Assembly (NCBI GenBank): GCA_020053615.1
Contig: JAGVMW010000207.1
Span: 1 to 12,169, forward strand
Source: an archaeon
GTDB lineage: Archaea > Nanobdellota > Nanobdellia > Woesearchaeales > GW2011-AR9
Direction: 5' to 3'
DNA: 12,169 nt
The notes under the pieces are model-generated. The model saw only the letters and a list, made by a program, of their open reading frames with translations. It had not been told where the DNA came from and did no database searches. Positions 1 to 6,012 of the stretch are shown here, one piece after another. The position numbers were made by a program, and so were the translations under genes. Numbering within the stretch: the first letter of the stretch is position 1; every line of letters begins with the position of its first letter.

Positions 1-26
1 ATGCGATAGTTGCATCTCATTAAAGG

Positions 27-56
27 AAAACAGGACGACAAAGCCGTCCTTGTTTT
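27..56. terminator. A/T-flanked hairpin, probable terminator of an upstream gene
   Basis: Bases 27-37 (AAAACAGGACG) pair with 45-56 (CGTCCTTGTTTT) with one bulged T, giving an 11-bp stem around a 7-nt loop. The stem runs into TTTT on one side and AAAA on the other, so it could stop transcription from either direction. It precedes the DsbA-like gene and probably closes a gene left of the window. The structure is seen directly; the role is inferred. Confidence 0.5.
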
Positions 57-120
57 CAGGTGGATATGGTGCTATCACTCACAAAACGGACTGTGCCCAG
101 TTAATGCTAAACTAATAAAA

Positions 121-126
121 AGGAGG
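121..126 (+). promoter_or_regulatory. Shine-Dalgarno AGGAGG fixing the start of the DsbA-like gene
   Basis: AGGAGG matches the archaeal 16S anti-Shine-Dalgarno sequence and lies 9 nt before the ATG at 136. It decides the start against a longer in-frame reading from an ATG at 10, whose extra 42 codons run through the upstream hairpin and do not look protein-like. Confidence 0.8.
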
Positions 127-135
127 GATATAAAT

Positions 136-1161
136 ATGGACGAAAATCAACCGGTTCATCATGAACATCACGAGCATCCAGTACATCATGATGCACCTAA
201 AAGTGGAATGAAAATAGATGCGTTTAAAGTGGCGGTAGCGGTTTTAGCTGTATTATTAATTGTTTCAATTGTTACCGCTGGATTTACCAAATGGGGATTT
301 GTGGGAGCAGCATCTCAGGATACAGTAACTCAAGAAACGTTAGCTTTTGTAAATAATGCTTTGTTGCAAGGAGCATCTGCAGCAGAGTTAACTTCAGTAA
401 GTGAAAGTGCGGGTTTGTATAATATGAAGCTGATGGTTAATGGCAAAGAAATTGACAGTTATGTTACCAAAGATGGAAAACTGTTCTTTCCGCAGGCAAT
501 TAATGTGGAAGAAGTTAGTGCGTTAGCAACTACAGGTGCTGGTGCTGAACCAGAAGCTCCTGCCCAACCAGCAGTTAAATCTGACAAGCCTAAAGTTGAG
601 CTGTATGTTATGAGTTTCTGTCCTTATGGTAATAAAGCGGAAGAAACCATGTATCCAGTGTATAAATTGCTTAAAGATAAAGTAGAATGGAATGTGCATT
701 ACATCGTTTCAGTAAGTGGAACATCAGTAAATTCTTTACACGGTCAGCCTGAAACTGATCAAAACATACGCGAAGTGTGTGTGAAAGAAAATTATGATAT
801 GGATGCGTTCTGGAAGTTTATGAGCTATGTTAATAATAACTGTGGCAATAATGGAGCATGCTGGAAAGATGCAGCTAAAGATGCCGGTGCAGATGCATCT
901 GTTATCGAGACGTGTGTTACTAAGAAAGGTCTAGAGTATATGAAAGCAGAAGCTGATGCTTCTAATGCAGCTGGCGCTCAAGGCTCGCCGACGTTGTTGA
1001 TAAACGGACAGGGAACTAGCGCAGTGTATCAGTATGGAAATACTGCAGCATATCAGAAAGCGATTTGTGATGCTTTCAACACTCCGCCTGAAGCATGCGG
1101 CGAAGTATCGGTTGCAGCATCAACCACGGCTAGTACTGCTGGTGGAAGCTGCGGAACATAG
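136..1161 (+). CDS. Membrane-anchored DsbA-like thioredoxin-fold protein
   Basis: The 341-residue protein is probably an extracytoplasmic thiol-disulfide or redox protein. Residues 1-29 form a His-rich cytoplasmic tail with eight His between residues 8 and 18. Residues about 30-50 are one hydrophobic membrane anchor. Residues 58-125 are a short unassigned domain, followed by an Ala/Pro/Glu-rich linker. A thioredoxin-fold domain starts near residue 153, with LYVMSFCPYG containing Cys162-Pro-Tyr-Gly165 at the active-site position and GSPTLLING carrying the probable cis-proline, Pro285. The site is CPYG rather than CxxC, so only one active-site Cys is present. Further Cys lie in an insert (NNNCGNNGACW) and near the C-terminus (PEACGEV, GGSCGT), and these may pair structurally or resolve disulfides. 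The start follows the AGGAGG motif. The fold is clear; substrate and direction of the redox reaction are unknown. Confidence 0.85.
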   Translation: MDENQPVHHEHHEHPVHHDAPKSGMKIDAFKVAVAVLAVLLIVSIVTAGFTKWGFVGAASQDTVTQETLAFVNNALLQGASAAELTSVSESAGLYNMKLMVNGKEIDSYVTKDGKLFFPQAINVEEVSALATTGAGAEPEAPAQPAVKSDKPKVELYVMSFCPYGNKAEETMYPVYKLLKDKVEWNVHYIVSVSGTSVNSLHGQPETDQNIREVCVKENYDMDAFWKFMSYVNNNCGNNGACWKDAAKDAGADASVIETCVTKKGLEYMKAEADASNAAGAQGSPTLLINGQGTSAVYQYGNTAAYQKAICDAFNTPPEACGEVSVAASTTASTAGGSCGT

Positions 1162-1163
1162 AG

Positions 1164-1181
1164 TTTTTTTGTTTTTTCTTT
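1164..1181 (+). terminator. Poly-T terminator after the DsbA-like gene
   Basis: Two T-runs, TTTTTTT and TTTTTT, separated by one G, begin 2 nt after the stop codon with no hairpin. This is the usual archaeal intrinsic terminator form. Confidence 0.7.
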
Positions 1182-1202
1182 ACTTACTTTTCTCCCCATA
1201 CT

Positions 1203-1212
1203 TTTATAAATA
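1203..1212 (+). promoter_or_regulatory. TATA box TTTATAAATA, 280 bp upstream of eL34
   Basis: The same 10-mer stands before the RNase P RNA (7611-7620) and, on the minus strand, before pheS (7573-7582). In those two the first box base lies 30 and 31 nt from the RNA or gene start. The same spacing here predicts a transcript starting near 1233, far upstream of the next gene. That fits either a long structured leader or a separate RNA gene. Confidence 0.75.
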
Positions 1213-1232
1213 AGGTTCAGTTTAAGCTTAAA

Positions 1233-1464
1233 GTCAGTCCCAAGCGGACAGATCTGGAGGCGACTCAGGTCAGGAAAGATAAAAGTAATCTTTTTCTGAG
1301 TTGTTTGCTAATAATTAAAAAACTAAACTAAGTATAAGCCCTCTCGTTCGCCTGCTTCAATCACAGTATATCGTTATGAAGCATCGTGTGTGGGTCGTTA
1401 TTGACTGCAACTTCCTGCACGAAAAACTGTGCTGGCTCTCTGGTCAATTGACGAGGGCTTATAC
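1233..1464 (+). ncRNA. Candidate structured non-coding RNA or long r-protein leader
   Basis: This fills the 330-base gap between the DsbA-like gene and eL34. I see no credible protein in it on either strand. From the predicted start it can form, in order: a small hairpin GTCC/GGAC (1237-1240 with 1246-1249); an 11-bp hairpin with one bulge (1270-1280 with 1288-1299, loop 1281-1287); an AT-rich linker; and a large domain closed by a perfect 12-bp helix (1332-1343 with 1453-1464). The predicted 5' end comes from the TATA spacing. I tried tRNA, 5S, SRP, C/D and H/ACA RNA and none fits convincingly. It may act in trans, or control translation of eL34/eL14. The structure is seen by hand pairing only; the RNA itself is inference. 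Confidence 0.5.
1332..1464 (+). repeat. 12-bp perfect inverted repeat closing a three-way junction
   Basis: GTATAAGCCCTC (1332-1343) is exactly complementary to GAGGGCTTATAC (1453-1464). Inside are a 7-bp hairpin TGCTTCA/TGAAGCA (1353-1359 with 1377-1383) and a second arm, ATTGAC/GTCAAT (1400-1405 with 1443-1448) capped by CCTGCAC/GTGCTGG with one T-T mismatch (1414-1420 with 1429-1435). Together they make a three-way junction. No target-site duplication flanks it, so a small inverted-repeat mobile element is less likely than an RNA domain. Confidence 0.7.
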
Positions 1465-1483
1465 AAATAAAACAAAACGAGGT
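1459..1483 (+). promoter_or_regulatory. Possible eL34 TATA element and Shine-Dalgarno GAGGT
   Basis: TTATACAAATA (1459-1469) lies about 32 nt before the ATG at 1492 and could be a near-leaderless promoter. GAGGT (1479-1483) is a good Shine-Dalgarno 8 nt before the ATG, implying a leader instead. The T-rich box overlaps the 3' strand of the 12-bp helix. The two signals conflict, so eL34 may be read from here, from the 1203 promoter, or both. Confidence 0.45.
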
Positions 1484-1491
1484 AACTAAAC

Positions 1492-1761
1492 ATGCCACGA
1501 GGAATGTATCGTTCGAGAACGTTTCGAAGAATATTCGTTAAAGTACCGGGAAATACCGTAAAGATGCACTATCGCAGACGGAAACCGTCCAAAGCAAAGT
1601 GCGCTAGTTGCAAGAAGCTATTAATTGGCGTACCACATGAACTGCCATTAAAAATGAAAAATATGCCCAAGACCGCTAAGCGACCGGAAAGACCATACGG
1701 CGGAGTGCTGTGCTCAGCTTGCACTAGACAACTGCTAAAACAGAAAGCGAGAGGTGGATAA
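1492..1761 (+). CDS. rpl34e: Large ribosomal subunit protein eL34
   Basis: The 89-residue basic protein has the eL34 opening MPRGMYRSRTFRRIFVKVPG, the HYRRRKPSKAKCASC segment and the late ERPYGGVLCSACTRQL segment. Two Cys pairs (C37/C40 and C74/C77) can hold zinc. It is a component of the 50S subunit in archaea and is absent from bacteria, so it is good evidence for the domain of this organism. Length is normal for archaeal eL34. It is the first gene of a two-gene operon: its stop is 2 nt before the eL14 start, and the eL14 Shine-Dalgarno lies within its last codons. Confidence 0.97.
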   Translation: MPRGMYRSRTFRRIFVKVPGNTVKMHYRRRKPSKAKCASCKKLLIGVPHELPLKMKNMPKTAKRPERPYGGVLCSACTRQLLKQKARGG

Positions 1762-1763
1762 AA

Positions 1764-2132
1764 ATGGCACTTTTTGAAGTAGGAAGATTATGCGTTAAAC
1801 TCGCAGGAAGAGATGCCGGCAGAAAATGCGTAGTGGTAGAGCAATTAGATGAAACTTACGTGTTAATTGATGGAGCTACCCGCAGAAAGAAAGTCAACCT
1901 TAAGCATCTGGAGCCTTTAGCAGAAACTATTGAATTGAACTCTGGCGCTTCGCATGAAGAAGTAAAAGATGTGTTCAAGAAATTAGGATTAGAGGTGTTT
2001 GATTCCAAGCCTAAGCAAACTCCGCAGAGGAAGAAGCACTTGAAAAAGGTTAAGGATAAGACTGAGAAGAAAGCAGTCAAAGCCAAGCCGAAAGTGGAGA
2101 AGAAAGAGGCGGCTGCGGTGAAGGAAGAATAA
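1764..2132 (+). CDS. rpl14e: Large ribosomal subunit protein eL14
   Basis: The 122-residue protein begins with the KOW-type fold typical of archaeal eL14 (EVGRLCVKLAGRDAGRKCVV at about residues 5-24, followed by the VLIDG and VNLKHLEPL strands). Residues about 84-122 are a Lys/Ala/Glu-rich tail that is longer than the core fold needs and is likely disordered and rRNA-binding. A strong Shine-Dalgarno, GAGGTG at 1751-1756, overlaps the end of eL34 and indicates coupled translation. In many archaea cytidylate kinase lies between eL34 and eL14; here they are adjacent. The gene converges on pheT with only 21 bp between the stops. Confidence 0.95.
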   Translation: MALFEVGRLCVKLAGRDAGRKCVVVEQLDETYVLIDGATRRKKVNLKHLEPLAETIELNSGASHEEVKDVFKKLGLEVFDSKPKQTPQRKKHLKKVKDKTEKKAVKAKPKVEKKEAAAVKEE

Positions 2133-2133
2133 G

Positions 2134-2159
2134 TTTTTTGTTTTTATTTATTTTTATTT
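2134..2159 (+). terminator. Poly-T terminator after eL14
   Basis: A run of T-clusters (T6, T5, T3, T5, T3) starts directly after the eL14 stop and extends over the last codons of pheT on the other strand. This is a plausible archaeal poly-U termination zone for the eL34-eL14 operon. No matching T-run is seen for the opposite strand, so where pheT transcription ends is unclear. Confidence 0.65.
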
Positions 2160-3806
2160 CTTATTCACCAATCCCCACAATCCTTCCACATCCATTTCTA
2201 ACATCATCACGGGCATAGTAATGCCCCAATTAGTTAATACCTGCGGATGAACTTCACCGATAATCCCCACTTTTTTCCCCTCAATTACAATATTTCCCAC
2301 TCTTCCAATAATGAATGAAGCGTGCTTAGCATCTCTAATTACTGCTTCTAATCCCAGCGAACGCATCAATGCATCTAAAATCTGCCGGATTTGAGTGAAA
2401 TCAGTTTTATCGTGGCAGAGTGCAATTCCTAAGTTATCTTTCTCTCCCACACCCGTTTCAGCTTCTTCTCCCCATTCAAATATTCTTCCAATCTCAAATA
2501 TATTTTGTGGATAAAGATTATGCTGGTTATCTTGAAGGTTTTTCAGCAGAGACGGCAGTATTGAATTTCGTAAAGTATTATTTTCCCCTAATGCATTCTT
2601 GAGCGTTATTAACTTAGCGGCTAAACACATCCTTTTATTCAGCTCCAGCTCGGTAAGCAGATGAATATTCTTCACTTCCATTAATTCTAATCCAATTAAA
2701 ATATCTCGGACTTTCCACGAGAATTTTTCTAATGGAGCTTCTTCTCCAATGGTAGACACATTAGGCAATTCTTCAGTAAAGTTTTCATAACCATAAGCTA
2801 TGGCAATATCTTCAGCTAAATCAACTTGATGCATAATATCGGCACGGTAAGGTGGAATTAACACCATTCCTTTCTCATAGCCAAATCCCATTTTTTCCAG
2901 TAAGCCTATAACTTCTTTTTCTTTAAGTGATAAACCTAAACGTTTGTTAACATAATTTAAGTCCAGCTTCATCTTACGCGGAGATAGCTCCGGTGAAATC
3001 CTCTTGCCTTCAGAATAAACTAATTCTAACGAATATACCTCTCCGCCCATCTCTGCTAAAGAAGTAACGATTATATTCAAGCAGATACTCAATGCATCAT
3101 AATCAAATCCGGAGCATTCAATGAATACATCTTTAGTTTTTTCGGTTATTCTTCCGGTAAGTTGAGAATTTATAATGGGAGGCATACTTAAAATTTCGTT
3201 CTTGGCATCAATGAAGACAGGAAACTTAACTTTTCCATCTAATAATGCGCCATACTCTCTTCCGGCTTTGTGTCGGGAAAGTATTTGTATCCCGGTCATG
3301 GCTTCATCAGCTTCTAAAGGGATAAAACTTATCTTATCTGGCTTTTCAGCTTTGAACGTTACCGGAAAAGTTATTTTTTCTAAAGGATATACTCCAATGG
3401 CGGCTTTCTTGCGGTTTCTGCCGTAAGTAGTGTGTAATTTTTCTTGCAGTTGAATAATTTCTTTTATCTTGTCATCATCAAATTTAATCCCTTTAACAAT
3501 GGCGCAAGCAGTGAAAGGACGGACTTCTTTTACCGAAGCATCTACGATAATCTTTTGCCCGCTTTTCTTTACGGGATAATTTCTTAATCCTGTTTTTATC
3601 CCGATGAAGCTGGCTAAGGCGCGGGCAAATCCCTGTTCAGAAAGCATATCCGGGCGGGAAGCAAAGATTTCCACTTCGATTTCATCTCCGTTAACCTTCT
3701 CCAGCACTGCATCCATCATGGAGATGCGTTCTTTGAGCTGGTCTAAAGTAAGCTTCTTACCTACGGATTGTTCTAGTACTTTTCTATTGATGATGATATT
3801 GGACAT
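2154..3806 (-). CDS. pheT: Phenylalanine--tRNA ligase beta subunit
   Basis: This is the 550-residue beta subunit of the cytoplasmic PheRS heterotetramer, which together with PheS charges tRNA-Phe. It has the short archaeal/eukaryotic architecture. The N-terminal region carries EIFASRPDMLSEQGFARAL (residues 47-64). The B3/B4 region lies at about 95-250. The B5 domain is at about 270-345 (SPRKMKLDLNYVNKRLGL through PPYRADIMHQVDLAEDIAIAYGY). The non-catalytic synthetase-like core runs from about 350 to the end. The N-terminal tRNA-binding extension of bacterial PheT is absent. It is the last gene of the minus-strand operon, 18 nt after the Yip1-like gene, with a G-rich Shine-Dalgarno-like GGGGGTG upstream. 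No frameshift or missing block is seen. Confidence 0.96.
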   Translation of the reverse strand: MSNIIINRKVLEQSVGKKLTLDQLKERISMMDAVLEKVNGDEIEVEIFASRPDMLSEQGFARALASFIGIKTGLRNYPVKKSGQKIIVDASVKEVRPFTACAIVKGIKFDDDKIKEIIQLQEKLHTTYGRNRKKAAIGVYPLEKITFPVTFKAEKPDKISFIPLEADEAMTGIQILSRHKAGREYGALLDGKVKFPVFIDAKNEILSMPPIINSQLTGRITEKTKDVFIECSGFDYDALSICLNIIVTSLAEMGGEVYSLELVYSEGKRISPELSPRKMKLDLNYVNKRLGLSLKEKEVIGLLEKMGFGYEKGMVLIPPYRADIMHQVDLAEDIAIAYGYENFTEELPNVSTIGEEAPLEKFSWKVRDILIGLELMEVKNIHLLTELELNKRMCLAAKLITLKNALGENNTLRNSILPSLLKNLQDNQHNLYPQNIFEIGRIFEWGEEAETGVGEKDNLGIALCHDKTDFTQIRQILDALMRSLGLEAVIRDAKHASFIIGRVGNIVIEGKKVGIIGEVHPQVLTNWGITMPVMMLEMDVEGLWGLVNKK

Positions 3807-3824
3807 TTAAGTTAAAGCACCCCC

Positions 3825-4403
3825 CTACCATATAGGTAACAATGAAGCCATCAAAGTGAAGTAGATTATAATTGCAAATATTATTCCAATTCCCAATGGT
3901 ATCAACACTACTGCTGCACTCTTCCCCCAGCTTAACTGCTGGCGTTCTTTTATTCCGATAACTTGCAATATTAATATGTAAGCCATCGCTAAATAATTGA
4001 TAAATGGAATCACTCCAAATATTTGCGGAGAGTTGGAATAAGCTACCACTTTGAACGTTTCTACATAACATTTCTTTCCGCCAAAAATTAGTACAAATAA
4101 ATGTAGTATTCCTGCTCCCACATACAGCATTCCCCAAGAGAAGAGTAGCATAAATGGATATGCTACTATTAACATTAAAAAGATGAAACCGACATTTCCT
4201 CCTAAATCTCCAGACAAAGCGTTTCTTACTGCTAATAATCCGGAGAAAAGTAATCCTAAGCCTATTATCATTATTGCACTAGCTATCGCCTGCACTTTCA
4301 GGAAATATTTAGTCGCTTCTGCATATTGCTCTTTCTTTGACAGCTTCCCGTAAAAATTTATCGGGTCAAACATAATTTCTTTCCAAGTATTAAATAATCC
4401 CAT
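3825..4403 (-). CDS. Yip1-like polytopic membrane protein
   Basis: This 192-residue membrane protein opens with MGLFNTWKEIMFDPINFYGKL, the conserved 'W..i..dP..ff' start of prokaryotic Yip1-domain proteins. About five hydrophobic segments follow, near residues 38-60, 70-90, 92-108, 128-150 and 162-186. An SNSPQIFGVIPFIN turn (123-136) between the third and fourth segments matches the family's usual 'a.s..P.i...ip' loop. Function in archaea is not established; eukaryotic Yip1 relatives act in vesicle traffic. A clear GAGGT Shine-Dalgarno precedes the ATG in a context (AAAACGAGGTAA) nearly identical to that of eL34. It is fourth in the pheS operon. Confidence 0.8.
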   Translation of the reverse strand: MGLFNTWKEIMFDPINFYGKLSKKEQYAEATKYFLKVQAIASAIMIIGLGLLFSGLLAVRNALSGDLGGNVGFIFLMLIVAYPFMLLFSWGMLYVGAGILHLFVLIFGGKKCYVETFKVVAYSNSPQIFGVIPFINYLAMAYILILQVIGIKERQQLSWGKSAAVVLIPLGIGIIFAIIIYFTLMASLLPIW

Positions 4404-4428
4404 TTTTGGTTTACCTCGTTTTATTTTA

Positions 4429-5178
4429 TTATATTAATGTAGGAATATCAATAAACTCCACTTTTACTTTAAATTTATCTTTTAATATTGGCATCAATGC
4501 TTTTACTCCCCATACTTCAGTTTCGTAATGCCCACCGAAGATGACGTTTATGTTGGCTTCTTTGGCTAAATGATAAACATGATGCATCGGCTCTCCAGTG
4601 ATATATAAATCAGCTTTCTTAGCGATGGCTTCTTCTACTTCTTTGGCAGCTCCTCCGGAAATAATAGCAATGGTTTTTATCTTCTCTTTTCCAAAAGGCA
4701 GGGTTAAAGTTTGTATTTTATTTTTCTTTAATATATCTTTAATCTCTTTCAAAGTGGTTGTTTTATCTCCAACAAATCCAATTGGAGTTCCATGATGAGA
4801 ACCAAATGGTTGTATGTTTTGAAGTCCTAATAATGTTGCTAATTGAATATTATTCCCATAAGTTGGATGCATATCCAAAGGCAGATGTGCAGCATAAAGA
4901 GCCAAATTACTTTCCACCAAGAACTTTACTTTTTCATAATTTGCTCCAGTAAGATAATACTTGGAAAAGTTCCACAGCATCCCATGATGCACCATTACCA
5001 TCTGGCAGCCTGTTTCTACTGCCTGCTGGAACGTCTCTAAACAAGCATCTACTGCAAATCCTATTTTTTTAATTTCACCGGTATTTTCTACCTGCAAGCC
5101 GTTGCTGGAATTATCTTCGATTCCATTTATGTCTAATTCACGGTCCAAAAATTCTGCTATTTCAATTGCGGTTGCCAT
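4429..5178 (-). CDS. Nif3-like dinuclear metal-centre protein
   Basis: This 249-residue protein belongs to the Nif3/YbgI family, which forms toroidal hexamers with two metal ions per subunit. The ligands are all present: MVHHGMLW (His64, His65), AAHLPLDMHPTYGNN (Asp102) and FGGHYETE (His217, Glu219 or Glu221). Length is that of the short form, without the inserted domain of YqfO-type members. The biochemical role is unsettled; some members are annotated as GTP cyclohydrolase type 2, which is not a safe inference here. The ATG lies 6 nt after the KilA-N gene stop with no Shine-Dalgarno, so translation is probably coupled to the gene before it. Confidence 0.93.
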   Translation of the reverse strand: MATAIEIAEFLDRELDINGIEDNSSNGLQVENTGEIKKIGFAVDACLETFQQAVETGCQMVMVHHGMLWNFSKYYLTGANYEKVKFLVESNLALYAAHLPLDMHPTYGNNIQLATLLGLQNIQPFGSHHGTPIGFVGDKTTTLKEIKDILKKNKIQTLTLPFGKEKIKTIAIISGGAAKEVEEAIAKKADLYITGEPMHHVYHLAKEANINVIFGGHYETEVWGVKALMPILKDKFKVKVEFIDIPTLI

Positions 5179-5184
5179 GTTGTG

Positions 5185-6006
5185 TTATTTTTGTTTAACT
5201 TTTAACTCCAATTCTTTAATCTGTTTATCATTGGTTAATAATCTCATTTGTTGTATTGCAATTTGATTTAGTTTAATTAATCTTTTATCTTGGGGTAATT
5301 TCTCATTAATAAATAAAGCATTTAGATTTTCAAGATTTGATAAGCAAACTAATTGAGAGACATTGGCATAATCTCTGACGTTGCCGCTTTTATTTTTATT
5401 ATCATCTCGCCATTCTTTTGCAGTAGTTCCAAACAAAGCCACATTTAAGACGTCTGCCTCATTTGCGTAAATATGAGTTATTTGCGGTTTAGTTAATTCT
5501 TTTGGGATTAGATTTTCTTTTATTGCATCAGTATGAATTCTATAATTTATTTTCACAAGATTTCTTCTTATATCCCATCCTAACTGCTTTTTTTCTTCTT
5601 CTTTAAGTCTCTGAAATTCTTTTATAAGATACAGTTTAAATTGGGGCGAAATCCAAGAAGCAAATTCAAATGCAATGTCTTTGTGTGCATATGTTCCACC
5701 ATATCTGCCCGCTTTTGCTATTATTCCTTTAGAATTGGTTTTTTCAGTCCATTGTTTAACTGAAAGTGTAAATCTGTTTAGTCCCGCTTGATTTTTAATC
5801 CCCTCGAATTCGGGGGAATTAAACTCCGGATTATAAATCTCTTCCCATACACCTAAGAACTCAATGGTGTTCTTGTTTCTAAGCCATTTTTCTATTAAAA
5901 CCAGCCCATTTTCTATATTCTTTACCATATCTGTTAAACAGATAAAATCTTCTTCATTATAGTGATAATATGATATTTCAGTTCCTAAAACATTGATTTT
6001 TTCCAT
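5185..6006 (-). CDS. KilA-N domain protein inside the pheS-pheT operon
   Basis: The 273-residue protein has a full KilA-N domain at about residues 12-135: YNEEDFICLTDMVK, then EKWLRNKNTIEFLGVWEEIYNPEFNS, then the hallmark AKAGRYGGTYAHKDIAFEFASWISPQFKLYLIKEFQRL. KilA-N is a DNA-binding domain best known from phage and large DNA virus proteins and from scattered bacterial and archaeal genes. Residues 136-273 are a charged, mainly helical tail I cannot assign. The gene lies 6 nt after pheS and 6 nt before the Nif3-like gene, so it shares their transcript, with a weak AGGA before the ATG. Such an accessory-type gene between pheS and pheT is unexpected. Transcription regulator or captured viral gene are both possible. 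Confidence 0.9.
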   Translation of the reverse strand: MEKINVLGTEISYYHYNEEDFICLTDMVKNIENGLVLIEKWLRNKNTIEFLGVWEEIYNPEFNSPEFEGIKNQAGLNRFTLSVKQWTEKTNSKGIIAKAGRYGGTYAHKDIAFEFASWISPQFKLYLIKEFQRLKEEEKKQLGWDIRRNLVKINYRIHTDAIKENLIPKELTKPQITHIYANEADVLNVALFGTTAKEWRDDNKNKSGNVRDYANVSQLVCLSNLENLNALFINEKLPQDKRLIKLNQIAIQQMRLLTNDKQIKELELKVKQK

Positions 6007-6012
6007 TTTATC

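Noticed and set aside
10..135. N-terminal extension of the DsbA-like protein from an ATG at 10
   Set aside because: It runs through a terminator-like hairpin, has no Shine-Dalgarno, and the internal ATG at 136 has a full AGGAGG and starts a normal tail-plus-anchor protein.
1233..1310. A class II tRNA (Leu-like D-arm CCAAGC...GGAGGCG and ACTCAGGT loop)
   Set aside because: The anticodon stem does not pair, there is no acceptor partner, and no proper T-arm follows; TTCAATC at 1356-1362 has unpaired flanks.
1233..1464. SRP RNA, because CAGGTCAGGAAAG resembles part of helix 8
   Set aside because: The opposite strand of the helix 8 core (AGCAG-type) is missing, the ends do not pair, and the segment is shorter than usual for archaeal 7S RNA.
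1332..1464. Small inverted-repeat mobile element (MITE)
   Set aside because: The 12-bp termini are perfect but no target-site duplication flanks them, and internal hairpins form a coherent RNA junction.
1332..1465. H/ACA guide RNA, since the closing helix ends at ACA
   Set aside because: The 109-nt interior is too long for one H/ACA hairpin and branches into two arms; no clear pseudouridylation pocket was found.
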